This document shows positions 34,401 to 43,614 of a stretch of 64,000 nucleotides of DNA, in pieces; position 1 is the first letter of the stretch, and each line of letters opens with the position of its first letter. The notes beneath the pieces are model-generated. The model saw only the letters and a list, made by a program, of their open reading frames with translations, did not search any database and had not been told where the DNA came from. The position numbers and the translations under genes are program-made. Source of the DNA: JACSRF01 sp964504445 (GTDB lineage Bacteria > Chloroflexota > Anaerolineae > Promineifilales > Promineifilaceae); NCBI GenBank assembly GCA_964504445.1, contig CAZDEO010000016.1:13681-77680 (forward strand), read 5' to 3'.

Positions 34401-35803
34401 ATAAACATCCCGTCAATCTCCTAATACTTGCCGCAACCACCCTGCTGGCTCTGCTGGTCTACCTGTTCACCCTGGCCCCGGACCTGACCTGGGCTAACTT
34501 TGGCGGCGATGGCGGGGAGCTGATTGCCGCCGCCGTCACTCTGGGCATTCCCCACCCTCCTGGCTATCCCACTTATGCCATTTTAGGAAAGTTGGTCAGC
34601 CTGCTGCCCGTGGGTACCGTGGCATGGCGTTTTAACCTGTTTTCGGCCGTGTGCGTGGCGCTGGCCGCGGGCGTGGTGTCCGTGAGCCAAATTCCGTATT
34701 CCGTATTCCGTGGGCCGTATTCCGTGAGCCGTGAACGGAATCCGGGCTACGTATTACCGGCCGCCGGCCTCCTGTTTGCCTTCACCCCCCTGGTCTGGGG
34801 TCAGGCGCTCATTGCTGAGGTATACGGGCTGAATTTGCTGCTGGTGGCCCTGGTTATGTGGGCGTTGGGGGGACAACGGCCGTTACCCAAACACAAATTT
34901 GCTCTCACTGGCCTTTTACTTGGCCTCAGCCTCACCACACACCTTACCAGCGTCCTGCTGTTGCCCCTGGCGCTGCATTTTACTCCCAAAGCCCAGTGGG
35001 CCAAATTAGGAGCGGGGCTGCTTGCCGGGCTAACTCCCTTTTTGCTGCTGCCGCTACTAGCCCAGGGAAACAGTCCCGTGGTATGGGGCGACCCTACCAC
35101 TCTGGGTGGCTGGTGGTGGCTGGTCAGCGGGCGCATTTACCACGCCAACGCCTTTGCCCTGCCCCCTGACCAATGGCTGCCCCGGTTGGCAGAATGGGCA
35201 CTGTTGCTGGTAGCCGGCGGCGTGGTGGGGGGATTAGGAGCTGCAGGGGACAAGTTACAAGGCGGTAAAAACGGCCGTGCACTGCTTCTTACCTTTTGGC
35301 TCTACGTCATCTACGCTTTCTTCTACAATACGCCCGATGCGACCGTGCTACTGCTGCCCGCCGTGCTGATTCTGGCGCTGTTGCTGGCGCCCATTCTATG
35401 GCGGCTGGGGCTGTGGGGCTGGTTGTTGCCATTCGCCCTGCTTTTGCTAAACTTTAATGCGCAAAATTTACGGGACGAAGCACCGGTACGGCCGTTTGCC
35501 ACTGCCGCGCTAGAGGGAGCGCCCAACCACGCCATTTTACTCACGCCGGGCAACGAAACCATCTTCACCCTCTGGTATTTCCAGGTCGTGGAAGGCATGC
35601 GCCCGGACCTGGTTTTGGTAGATGAAAACCTCTTTGCCTTCGACTGGTACCGGGCGCGGCTGCAGGCTCGGCACCCTGACCTGCGTCATTTGGCCAACGA
35701 CGACCTGGGCGGTTTTCAACGGGAAAATGGTCCACTGCGGCCCATTTTGCGCGTAAACTTATGGACGCTTTACCAACCAGATCTCGAAAACCGTGGTCCG
35801 TGA
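34394..35803 (+). CDS. DUF2723-family membrane glycosyltransferase
   Basis: 469 residues, about eleven membrane segments. The N-terminal block A-P-D-L-T-W-A-N-F-G-G-D-G-G-E-L followed by G-I-P-H-P-P-G-Y-P is the DUF2723 signature, related to GT-C protein O-mannosyltransferases. The first external loop keeps the acidic residues expected for catalysis. Residues about 96-116 are encoded by nine heptad repeats, inserted in frame between two membrane segments. The C-terminal L-E-N-R-G-P also comes from heptads. The TTG start is weak and sits in a repeat; no better start is visible downstream before the signature. Confidence 0.8.
   Translation: MTHKHPVNLLILAATTLLALLVYLFTLAPDLTWANFGGDGGELIAAAVTLGIPHPPGYPTYAILGKLVSLLPVGTVAWRFNLFSAVCVALAAGVVSVSQIPYSVFRGPYSVSRERNPGYVLPAAGLLFAFTPLVWGQALIAEVYGLNLLLVALVMWALGGQRPLPKHKFALTGLLLGLSLTTHLTSVLLLPLALHFTPKAQWAKLGAGLLAGLTPFLLLPLLAQGNSPVVWGDPTTLGGWWWLVSGRIYHANAFALPPDQWLPRLAEWALLLVAGGVVGGLGAAGDKLQGGKNGRALLLTFWLYVIYAFFYNTPDATVLLLPAVLILALLLAPILWRLGLWGWLLPFALLLLNFNAQNLRDEAPVRPFATAALEGAPNHAILLTPGNETIFTLWYFQVVEGMRPDLVLVDENLFAFDWYRARLQARHPDLRHLANDDLGGFQRENGPLRPILRVNLWTLYQPDLENRGP
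34680..34742. repeat. in-frame heptanucleotide block inside the DUF2723 gene
   Basis: CCGTGAG, CCAAATT, CCGTATT, CCGTATT, CCGTGGG, CCGTATT, CCGTGAG, CCGTGAA, CGGAATC: nine units, 63 bases, 21 codons, giving V-P/S-V-S-R-type residues in a loop. Confidence 0.8.
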
Positions 35804-35945
35804 GCCGTATTCCGTGGTCCGTTTTCCGACAACTTATCCAGTTGTAGAACATTCCAATTACCAGTTATCAGTTACCAATTACGGATAACGGATTACCGAT
35901 TACGGATTACGGATTACGGAATACCGATTACCGATTACCGAAGCG
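35791..35945. repeat. two heptanucleotide arrays between the DUF2723 and DUF4012 genes
   Basis: CCGTGGT, CCGTGAG, CCGTATT, CCGTGGT, CCGTTTT, CCGACAA (35791-35832) include the stop codon of the upstream gene. After 22 other bases, twelve units of the (C/G)(A/G)(A/T)TTAC type (35855-35938) follow. This is the longest regular array in the window. Confidence 0.85.
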
Positions 35946-35956
35946 ACTAAAAACGT

Positions 35957-37921
35957 ATGACAAAACGTATCAAACACCCCATTCGCTGGCTTGTTTTGCT
36001 CGGCGTCCTGCTCATTGTGGCCTGGCTGGCGCTCAAAGGCTGGCGCATTTACCATGCTGCCAACGGGCTGCTGGCGCGGCAGGCAGAAGCCGAAGCACTG
36101 CTGGCTAATGGCCCAATGAATATGGATGGCGAAGCTGCTGAAGCCCTGATTTTAGGTGTGCGGCGGGATTTGCTGGTGGTTAAACGGGAAACGGCCGTCT
36201 TCATGCCCCTCACCCCTTACCTGGGCTGGCTGCCCACCGTGGGGCCGCTCGCCGTGAAAGCCGAACCCCTGTTGGAAATGGCCGACGCTGGCACAGAAAC
36301 GGCCGCCTACGCCTTCCTGGGCTTCAAACCGGCGCTGGCTTTGCTGCAAAACGACACCCTTGGCGGCACTGACAAGCTGGCGGAACTGGTTACGGTATTA
36401 GACCAGGCCGGTCCTGATTTGGCCGCTGCCGCCCAGGCCTTCAACCGGTACGTAGCCGCCCGCGCCGCTTTGGGAGATACGGCAGATTTGCCCTGGCGGG
36501 TACGCACGCTGCTAGAACAAGCAGACACTTACCAACCATTGGCAGAGGATGGTTTGCAAGTCGCCCAAATTTTGCCCGAATTTATGGGTGCTGACGGGCT
36601 GCGCCTGTACCTGCTGCTGGCTCAAAATGAGGAGGAACTGCGCCCCACCGGAGGCTTTATTGCTGGGGCAGGGATTCTAGCGCTGGAAAACGGCCGTATC
36701 CAAAACATGCTCTTTGCCGACGCCAACTACGTAGACAATTACGTTAGCAAACCCTACGCTTTTCCGCCCCAGCCCTTATACGACTTCATGGGATTAGAGC
36801 TATTTTTGCTGCGTGACGCCAATTTTTGGCCCGATTTCCCCACTTCAGCGCAAATGGCCATGGATTTATATAGCTATGGTCAGGATTTGCCGCCGCTAGA
36901 TGGCGCCATTGCCTTTGACCAGCGCTTTATGCAGTTGTTTGTCGAAGCCTTGGGCAGTGTCTACATTCCCGAAGAAGATGTAACCATTAACGACCGTAAC
37001 GTCATTGCCGCCATGCAAGAGGCGTGGAGCTATGAAGAGGGGCAAGAGGTAGGCCAATGGGTGCGCGACCGCAAAGCGTTCCTGGGCACTTTTGCCAACG
37101 CCATCATGACCAAGGTTCAAACTGATTTTGGCCATCTTGACCCCCTGCTGCTGGTGCAAAACATCAACATGGCCATTGCCCAGCGCCATTTGCAAATTTA
37201 CGTCACCGACCCCGCCCAAGCGGCCGTTTTAGACACGGTAGATTGGGACGGCCGTTACCAAAACGAAACCGGGCAAGACGTATTAGGCGTGGTAGATACC
37301 AACGTGGGCTATAACAAAGTCAACTCCCTCATTGAGCGGCAGGTCAGCTACCGTGTTGACCTTTCCAGCCGCCAGGCCCAGCTAAATGTCACCTACCGCC
37401 ACAACGGTACCCCAGAAGATAAACCCTGTTTCCAGGGAACCCCCTACACCGGCGGCATTAGCTACGACGAGCGAATCAACACCTGCTACTGGAACTATTT
37501 GCGCATTTACACGCCTCTGGGCACCCAGCTCAGCAGCGCCTCGCAACACCGCATACCTGACGAAACCATGATGACAGGTCAGGGCTGGAACCAGCAAGCC
37601 CACATTATTCAAGAACCAATCCCGCTGACCGTCATTGCCAACGCCTTCTTGCTGCCCTGGGACGAAACCCTCACCAGCAATTACATTTACCAACTACCAC
37701 CCAGTATTGTCCAATTGGTAAATGGCCAGCAGCAGTACCAATTAACCGTCTACAAGCAGGCCGGCACAGCTGCTGCTCCGTTGGAGATTGTGCTACAATT
37801 GCCTTCAGGGGCAACACTAACGTCCGCCACACCGTCGCCAACGTCTATCACCGGTTCCACCGTGACTTATACTTTAACCGCGGAAACTAATTTGCAGTTG
37901 AAAATTACCTACCAGCCATAA
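35957..37921 (+). CDS. DUF4012 domain protein, membrane-anchored
   Basis: 654 residues. One N-terminal membrane segment (about 12-30), a helical region (35-200), then the DUF4012 core with the signature A-Q-N-E-E-E-L-R-P-T-G-G-F-I near residue 225 and W-P-D-F-P-T-S-A near 295. A beta-rich C-terminal part with two cysteine-containing turns (about 470-520) follows. DUF4012 proteins occur in Chloroflexota and Actinobacteria near glycan genes, with no proven function. The next gene starts 15 bases downstream. Confidence 0.85.
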   Translation: MTKRIKHPIRWLVLLGVLLIVAWLALKGWRIYHAANGLLARQAEAEALLANGPMNMDGEAAEALILGVRRDLLVVKRETAVFMPLTPYLGWLPTVGPLAVKAEPLLEMADAGTETAAYAFLGFKPALALLQNDTLGGTDKLAELVTVLDQAGPDLAAAAQAFNRYVAARAALGDTADLPWRVRTLLEQADTYQPLAEDGLQVAQILPEFMGADGLRLYLLLAQNEEELRPTGGFIAGAGILALENGRIQNMLFADANYVDNYVSKPYAFPPQPLYDFMGLELFLLRDANFWPDFPTSAQMAMDLYSYGQDLPPLDGAIAFDQRFMQLFVEALGSVYIPEEDVTINDRNVIAAMQEAWSYEEGQEVGQWVRDRKAFLGTFANAIMTKVQTDFGHLDPLLLVQNINMAIAQRHLQIYVTDPAQAAVLDTVDWDGRYQNETGQDVLGVVDTNVGYNKVNSLIERQVSYRVDLSSRQAQLNVTYRHNGTPEDKPCFQGTPYTGGISYDERINTCYWNYLRIYTPLGTQLSSASQHRIPDETMMTGQGWNQQAHIIQEPIPLTVIANAFLLPWDETLTSNYIYQLPPSIVQLVNGQQQYQLTVYKQAGTAAAPLEIVLQLPSGATLTSATPSPTSITGSTVTYTLTAETNLQLKITYQP

Positions 37922-37936
37922 CCATTTTGGAGGAGC

Positions 37937-38881
37937 ATGTTAAAACGCATAATCAGTACGATCCTGGCATTTATCCTGCTCATAACAGCTTATACCGCAT
38001 TTCGGCACGTGCAACCCGCCGCAGCGCAAATTGTAACCATTCCCACGCGCACGCCTACGCCTGCGCCGGTAACGCCCACCAATACGCCGCAGCCCCAGCC
38101 CACCAACCCGCCCCAGCCCACAGCGCCCCCAGCCGCTACGGACACACCGGTACCAGAAGCTACGGCTACCAACACGGCCGTTCAACCCACCGTAGACCCC
38201 AGCACCCTGCTGCCCACCGCAGAAGCATGTGGCGAACCACCCACAGCCCGCGCCAACAACAACATCAATGTCCGCCGCGGCCCCGGCACCGATTATGATA
38301 TTTTGAGCACGCTTTTTGCTGGCGAAGTGCGCCTTATTACTGGGCGCGCCGAATTTGCCGAGTGGTGGGTTGTTGAATTGGCTGACGGCCGCGAAGGCTG
38401 GGTGGCCGATTTTACCGTGACGGTGAATGGTTACACCGGCAACGTGCCCCTGGCAACACCGCCAACGCTAAATGGCAGCACGCCCACCCCTGGCCCTTTG
38501 TGGCAGCCCACCCCCCAACCCGGCTGCCCCACGGCCACAGCCACAAGCGCGCCGACGGCGACAGCCACGGCAACAGCCACGGCCGTTCCCCCCACCGCCA
38601 CCCGGGAACAGGATGACGCCCTCGCAGCAACAACCCAGACCCCAGAAACGGCCGTGACGGCTCCCACGACGTCCCCACCAGCGCCGCCAGCCCCGCTGGC
38701 AGACAATGCGCCCACGGCCACGCCGGCGGCAGCCGCGACCATTACCGGTCAGCAAGCCACAGCCACGGCCCAACCTTTGGCCAGCGATCAGGCCCAGGGC
38801 AGCAACAGCAATCTGCTGCTCATCGCTGGCATTGGTCTAATTGTGTTGGGCATCGTTGGCACGATAGTGATCCGCCGCTAA
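37937..38881 (+). CDS. surface protein with SH3b domain and C-terminal anchor
   Basis: 314 residues. Signal peptide (about 1-31), Thr/Pro linker, one bacterial SH3 domain (about 95-165: N-I-N-V-R-R-G-P-G-T-D-Y-D, then G-W-V-A-D-F), a long Thr/Ala/Pro linker, and a C-terminal membrane segment (about 290-311) ending R-R. SH3b domains usually bind peptidoglycan. GGAGGAG precedes the ATG. Its closeness to the DUF4012 gene suggests one transcript, closed by the terminator at 38886. Confidence 0.82.
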   Translation: MLKRIISTILAFILLITAYTAFRHVQPAAAQIVTIPTRTPTPAPVTPTNTPQPQPTNPPQPTAPPAATDTPVPEATATNTAVQPTVDPSTLLPTAEACGEPPTARANNNINVRRGPGTDYDILSTLFAGEVRLITGRAEFAEWWVVELADGREGWVADFTVTVNGYTGNVPLATPPTLNGSTPTPGPLWQPTPQPGCPTATATSAPTATATATATAVPPTATREQDDALAATTQTPETAVTAPTTSPPAPPAPLADNAPTATPAAAATITGQQATATAQPLASDQAQGSNSNLLLIAGIGLIVLGIVGTIVIRR

Positions 38882-38885
38882 ACAA

Positions 38886-38923
38886 AGACATCCGATTTCT
38901 CGGAGAAATCGGATGTCTCATTT
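38886..38923 (+). terminator. terminator after the SH3b gene
   Basis: AGACATCCGATTTC (38886-38899) pairs with GAAATCGGATGTCT (38905-38918), loop TCGGA, followed by CATTTTG. It lies between convergent genes. Confidence 0.85.
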
Positions 38924-38951
38924 TGTTAGACAGAAGCTCTTCTTTTTCTCT

Positions 38952-40859
38952 CTAATCGGAAAGCACGGCCGTTGCCGCCACCGTCACATCCAAAGCCACC
39001 AAATTGCCCCCATCAATTTGCAGCAAAAGCAAACCTGCCTCTGTACCCTGTGCCCAACTACCGCTAAATCCGCGTTGGCGTGTACCCCCAGTATACAAAT
39101 GGGTCAGGCCCGGAGCAGCCAGGCTCACCCCGTACACCCGCAGTTCATGATTAGCCGAAGAGGCATCCTGCGCGGTCAGCAGCACCCGCTCACCCGCCGT
39201 CAGCAGCGCCAGGTCGCCCCCCCGCGCCACGGCCCGCAGAGAACGCTCCCAACGCAGGCTTCCGTCAGGGTTTAGCAAAAGGAGGAGGCGGTCCCGGTTG
39301 TCGCTGTGCAGCAGCAGCAGGCTGCCATCCGGCAAAGAGACCGCGGCTCCGGCGCCAAAAAGAGACGGCAGCGCATACCAGAGCACGGCCCTTTGCGAAT
39401 CGGGGTCTAGCTGGTAGATACCATCTTGGGCATAGAGCAACAACCGGTCACCGTGGGTGAGGAAACGGCCGTTGCGCGCGTCAGGCCAGGCCGCCAACCC
39501 ATCAGCCGTCACCGTCCACAACAAGCCGTTGCGTCCGCTGCTGGCCAAAACAAGTTGGGCCCTCGCCAGCACCCAATCTAGCGGCTGGCTATCTAGCTCA
39601 TCCTCCCACAGCAGCCGCCCATCAGACGCCAGGGCAGACAGGCGCTGCCGCACCGCCACCAGCACGCCCCCATCGGGCATCGGCATGAGGGTGGGTTGGC
39701 CTACCAAATTGAGATTTTGCTGCCACAATGGGTTGAGATCAGGCTGCCAGTTACCGCTGGCATCAGCCACCAGCGCATAGGCCGCAACCTCACCCTGCCG
39801 TCCGGCAACCACCAACTGGGACCCGTCTCTAAGAAGCTGGGCGCCAACAATTGGCATTTCTGCCGCCAGCCGCCACCGGGCACGGCCGTCAGCCACATTC
39901 ACCGCTACCAATGCCTCATTCTCTAGCAGCAAAAAGGTCTGGTCATTCAACAAACCGACCGGCGTGCGTGTTGACTCCCCAATGGGCCAGGACCAGACGA
40001 CACCAGGAGCCTCGGTGTTGCGCTGCTCCCAAATGGTTTGCGAAGGAGGCAGCCAGCCCGCTTGCGTAGGGTCTACGTCCCAATAGCCGCCACCAGGCTG
40101 GGTGGGCATGTGGGTGCGAATTTCAAAATGCAGGTGGGGCGGCGTGCGCGGGCGGCCAATTTCGCCTACTTTTTGGCCGCGCACCACACATTCTCCAGCC
40201 CGCAGAGTAATGCTGGGTGGGTCTAAGTGGCCGTAGAAGGAGAGAAAGGTACGGCCGTTGGCAAAAATGTGGCGCACAATAACAATGCCCTGGTCGCGCC
40301 CCCAGCCTAACGGTTCGGCATAAGTCACCGTGCCATGCCCAATGCTGTAGACAGGCAGCCCAAAGTTACCTTCTCCCCGCGACACCCACCAATCCTCACC
40401 CGCATGGTAACTGTCATACCGCTGGCGGAATACGCCAAAATCCTGCCCGCCCCGCGTTACGTCTTCCCCATCAGGAGGGTCCATGGGGAAATCGAGGACG
40501 TCTACAACGCCACAGGCTGCCCCTACCTGGGCCACCGGCGCTGCCAGCCGCACCTCGCGGGGGTTGCCGCTAATGAAGAGGGGAACGGCCGTTGGTGTGG
40601 GGGTCGGCGTAGGCGAAGGGGTTAGGGTGGGAGATGGCGTGAGGGTGGGCGTGGGGGATGGGGTGAAGGTAGGCGTTGTGGAAGGGGAAACGGCCGTGCC
40701 ATTTTGCAACCCATTGCTACCCGGAAAAACCGCGACCTCTTGCTGTGCTGACGGCGGAGAGATGGCACAACCCACCCCCCATAACAATACCAGCGCCACA
40801 GCCAACAAAACAAAAAAACGCAGGCGCATTACTTGCCCGAACCAATTAGTCATGTCCAT
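38952..40859 (-). CDS. lipoprotein with M23 peptidase domain and PQQ-like beta-propeller
   Basis: About 635 residues. The start is uncertain: TTG 40868, ATG 40859, ATG 40853 and ATG 40829 are in frame and none has a clear ribosome site; the last gives the neatest signal peptide (R-L-R-F-F-V-L-L, lipobox W-G-V-G-C). A Thr/Pro linker leads to an M23 (LytM) domain with H-A-G-E-D-W and H-L-H-F-E-I-R, whose zinc ligands look complete, so it may cut peptidoglycan cross-bridges. The remaining 350 residues form PQQ/WD-like blades (repeats of G-x-L-x-W and D-G-S-L). The combination of hydrolase and propeller in one lipoprotein is unusual. Confidence 0.8.
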   Translation of the reverse strand: MDMTNWFGQVMRLRFFVLLAVALVLLWGVGCAISPPSAQQEVAVFPGSNGLQNGTAVSPSTTPTFTPSPTPTLTPSPTLTPSPTPTPTPTAVPLFISGNPREVRLAAPVAQVGAACGVVDVLDFPMDPPDGEDVTRGGQDFGVFRQRYDSYHAGEDWWVSRGEGNFGLPVYSIGHGTVTYAEPLGWGRDQGIVIVRHIFANGRTFLSFYGHLDPPSITLRAGECVVRGQKVGEIGRPRTPPHLHFEIRTHMPTQPGGGYWDVDPTQAGWLPPSQTIWEQRNTEAPGVVWSWPIGESTRTPVGLLNDQTFLLLENEALVAVNVADGRARWRLAAEMPIVGAQLLRDGSQLVVAGRQGEVAAYALVADASGNWQPDLNPLWQQNLNLVGQPTLMPMPDGGVLVAVRQRLSALASDGRLLWEDELDSQPLDWVLARAQLVLASSGRNGLLWTVTADGLAAWPDARNGRFLTHGDRLLLYAQDGIYQLDPDSQRAVLWYALPSLFGAGAAVSLPDGSLLLLHSDNRDRLLLLLNPDGSLRWERSLRAVARGGDLALLTAGERVLLTAQDASSANHELRVYGVSLAAPGLTHLYTGGTRQRGFSGSWAQGTEAGLLLLQIDGGNLVALDVTVAATAVLSD

Positions 40860-41004
40860 GGGCGCCAATATACCAAAACCTGGTTGTTCCGAGCTATGGA
40901 ATTAAGGATATTCGCATTTATGCCGGTCCCAATCCTCAACAATAACTGGCATGGCCCTTTACGCCGCTGACCATCCAGGCGCCTCTTGGAACACGGGATT
41001 TCAC

Positions 41005-41052
41005 GAAAAAACGCGGAGCTGCACGGAGAGTTTTCCTCCGTGGAACCCCGCG
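41005..41052 (-). terminator. terminator after the unknown/panB pair
   Basis: CGCGGAGCTGCACGGAG (41012-41028) pairs with CTCCGTGGAACCCCGCG (41036-41052) with a small internal loop. On the minus strand the stem is followed by TTTTTT. Confidence 0.85.
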
Positions 41053-41088
41053 CCTTCTCTATGAAACTCCCTGCCACTAAATAGATGC

Positions 41089-42357
41089 TTATGCCTTATG
41101 CAAATGCGCCGCCGCCACAAAAGAAAGGCCGCGCTCTGTTAGCGCCCAGGCCGTCTTGTTGCACGCCTCTACTTTGTCCAGGAAATTCCGCTCCATAAAG
41201 TCCCAATGCCCCGCGGCAATAATCTCCTCTTTATCGCGGAAATAATCCAAAATATCTGACGGGTGTTCGCGAGTCTGGTCAATTTCCGGGTCGCCTCCCT
41301 CATGCTTGGCGGAAATATTCGCCACATGGCTGGCTAAATCCAGCAGTTCGTCTCGCCGGTTATACGGCTGGCGCACAATACTCTTGAAGGTTTCGGTGAT
41401 GTGATGCTCAAAGCGCACCACCTCTTCAAAGCCCAGATCTTGGCGGAATTGGGCCGTAATCTCCATGGTCTCGTTGTTCACCGAGTTACTCCAATTAAAC
41501 CCAATGAGGGGCGATGTGCCGTCATCACGCGCAAAGAGCTTGGCGCCCAGCAGCGTCCATAGTGCGGCGTAGGAGTTGTCATTGCCCATGAACACCGAAA
41601 TCTTGAACTCAATGTCTACACCCAGGCGGTGCAGCAAATAACCCACCAGCACCGTGCCCGGATTGATGTTGAGTACCTGGCGGATGCCGTAGTTGGTGTA
41701 GTAGTAGAGGTATTCATCTAGCCATTTGAGAGGATAATGGTTGGGCTGGCCTACCCCGCCAAAGTAACCGGTAATGGTTTCTGGCCCGCCTAAATGCACA
41801 TTGGAACCATCGGTGCCTTTGGTGTCCAGGGTATCTACGTAGCTAGCACCAATGATCTTGAGGCCGGCAGCCACGGCGGGCAGATCGCCATCCGCCTCTT
41901 GCTCTTTCATCTTGCGCACGCGGATAAAACGGCCGGGTACAAGGGTTTGGTCGGCGATGGCTTGTTTAACGGCCGTAATCAACCAGGGAAAATATTGCAG
42001 CGCACTCACTTCCAGCGTCACCGCAAACTCATCGGCAAAGCGCATCGTATCGGCCTTCTCCCCCAGCACCTTGCGCCGGTAGTCGGCTATACTGATAAAC
42101 ACGCCCTTATCCCGCTGTTCCATCAGCCAATGCAGGTCAGCCAGGTATTCCGGCTTCACCGCCTCCACTTTTTGCAGCAAATTCTCCAATTTGCCCGCCT
42201 CCTCGGCCTGGGCATTGATCTCTTCCGGCGTGCCATATTTTGCCACCACCGCCAGCACATCATTCACCACGCGCATGTCCGGGTTGAGCAAAACATCGTT
42301 AATGGCCGCCAATCTATCAGGGGAAATGCGTAATCTTTCGCGTAAATCAATGGTCAT
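41089..42357 (-). CDS. unknown protein of about 420 residues next to panB
   Basis: 422 residues from the ATG at 42357, which has AAGGAG seven bases upstream; a longer frame to 42393 lacks this. It is soluble and of mixed alpha/beta pattern, without signal or membrane segments. Distinct stretches include T-L-D-T-K-G-T-D-G-S-N-V-H-L-G-G-P-E-T-I-T-G-Y-F-G-G, V-F-M-G-N-D-N-S-Y-A-A-L-W and N-W-S-N-S-V-N-N-E-T. Glycine-rich turns at strand ends could fit a TIM barrel, but I recognise no family. It shares orientation with panB, separated by 110 bases containing a dispersed hairpin repeat. Confidence 0.6.
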   Translation of the reverse strand: MTIDLRERLRISPDRLAAINDVLLNPDMRVVNDVLAVVAKYGTPEEINAQAEEAGKLENLLQKVEAVKPEYLADLHWLMEQRDKGVFISIADYRRKVLGEKADTMRFADEFAVTLEVSALQYFPWLITAVKQAIADQTLVPGRFIRVRKMKEQEADGDLPAVAAGLKIIGASYVDTLDTKGTDGSNVHLGGPETITGYFGGVGQPNHYPLKWLDEYLYYYTNYGIRQVLNINPGTVLVGYLLHRLGVDIEFKISVFMGNDNSYAALWTLLGAKLFARDDGTSPLIGFNWSNSVNNETMEITAQFRQDLGFEEVVRFEHHITETFKSIVRQPYNRRDELLDLASHVANISAKHEGGDPEIDQTREHPSDILDYFRDKEEIIAAGHWDFMERNFLDKVEACNKTAWALTERGLSFVAAAHLHKA

Positions 42358-42382
42358 GGGAATCTCCTTCGAAAATGTAGCC

Positions 42383-42454
42383 CAGGTTACCAAACCTGGA
42401 AGATATGCAGGTTTGGTAACCTGCGTTACGGATTTTCATTCATGGTGGTGTGCC
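42383..42454. repeat. dispersed hairpin repeat, copy 1
   Basis: CAGGTTACCAAACCTG (42383-42398) is perfectly complementary to 42408-42423. The sequence from 42390 to 42454 recurs nearly unchanged at 58905-58970. Confidence 0.85.
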
Positions 42455-42467
42455 CACGCACACACCG

Positions 42468-43322
42468 CTACCCTAGCAACTTCTTCAACTCATCATACTC
42501 AGCATCTTTCATGCCAAAATAGTTTTGGGGTTCGGGGAACTGCTTGTTTTGCACTTCTTGCACGTACTGGATGAGGCCGTTTTGGATGACTTCACCGGCG
42601 TTGCCGTAGACTTTGGCCATGCGTGGGGTGAACTTGGGGTAAAGGCCAAAAAGGTCGTGGTAAATCAGTAACTGTCCATGGGCGTTGGGACCAGACCCCA
42701 GGCTCATGATGATGCAATTTTCGGCCCGCTCGGTAATGAGTTCACAGACGCGATCAGGCACTAGCTCTAGCAGCACGCCAACGGCTCCCGCTTCTTCCAG
42801 AATCTTGGCGTCTTCGACAATTTTCTTGGCCTGCAAGGCAGATTTGCCCTGCAAGCGAAAGCCACCCAGGGCGCTGGCGCTTTGCGGCGTCAGCCCCAAA
42901 TGCCCAAAGGCGGGAATGCCGGCGGCGGCAATGGTGGCAATGCGCGGGGCCATTTCCCGGCCCCCTTCCAGTTTGATGGCATCGCAACCGGCTTCGGCCA
43001 TGAAACGGCCGGCGTTTTTCACGGCAATCTCGTCGCTGGGTTGGTAGCTCATGTAAGGCATGTCGCCAATGAGAAAGACGTTGGGCGCACCGCGGCGCAC
43101 CGCCTGGGTATGGCGAATCATGTCGTTCATGGTCACGGGCAGGGTGCTGTCGTAGCCGAGCATGGTCATGCCCAGGCTGTCTCCCACGAGGATCATGTCG
43201 ATGCCGGCCTGATCCTGGAAGTGGGCGGTGGGGTAATCGTAGCAGGTCAGCCAGGTAATGGGTTCACCTTTGGCTACCTTGCTAAATAGAACGGGTAAGG
43301 ACACCTTTTTACGCGCAGACAT
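42468..43322 (-). CDS. panB: 3-methyl-2-oxobutanoate hydroxymethyltransferase
   Basis: 284 residues. It adds a hydroxymethyl group from methylene-tetrahydrofolate to ketoisovalerate in pantothenate synthesis. Metal- and substrate-binding motifs L-V-G-D-S-L-G-M, K-L-E-G-G-R-E and G-H-L-G-L-T-P-Q are present, and E-L-V-P carries the catalytic Glu. No other pantothenate gene is in the window. Confidence 0.96.
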   Translation of the reverse strand: MSARKKVSLPVLFSKVAKGEPITWLTCYDYPTAHFQDQAGIDMILVGDSLGMTMLGYDSTLPVTMNDMIRHTQAVRRGAPNVFLIGDMPYMSYQPSDEIAVKNAGRFMAEAGCDAIKLEGGREMAPRIATIAAAGIPAFGHLGLTPQSASALGGFRLQGKSALQAKKIVEDAKILEEAGAVGVLLELVPDRVCELITERAENCIIMSLGSGPNAHGQLLIYHDLFGLYPKFTPRMAKVYGNAGEVIQNGLIQYVQEVQNKQFPEPQNYFGMKDAEYDELKKLLG

Positions 43323-43428
43323 GGGTTCAGCTCCTTAAAAGTTTAGATGGAAAAGTAGGAATGGGCTACGCAAAGACTTGTATCTTTACATAGTAGTAGC
43401 TTACGCTAATGTTGGCTGGAATTCAAGA

Positions 43429-43526
43429 ATTAGACATTGTTAGACATTGTCGGAAAAGCATTTCAACTTTCCCGGAAGCTAAGAAAGTGTCTTTGTTAAA
43501 GCGATTGGTTCGTAGCTTCCGGGAAA
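43429..43526. repeat. tandem 10-mer and 14-bp inverted repeat between argH and panB
   Basis: A direct repeat TTAGACATTG, twice (about 43431-43450), is followed by TTTCCCGGAAGCTA (43468-43481), perfectly complementary to 43513-43526 around 31 bases. No T-run follows. The remainder of the 292-base gap 43323-43614 shows nothing I can name. Confidence 0.7.
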
Positions 43527-43614
43527 ATAATGTAAGTAGCTGTTTTCAGGGAATGATGCTTTGATGCTCCGGGGTTGATTTATTCTGGTTACCCATGACA
43601 GGGTGTGTAGCGGT

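Noticed and set aside
35855..35938. CRISPR-like regular repeat
   Set aside because: Units are 7 bp with no spacers and no cas genes nearby; this is a tandem heptad array.
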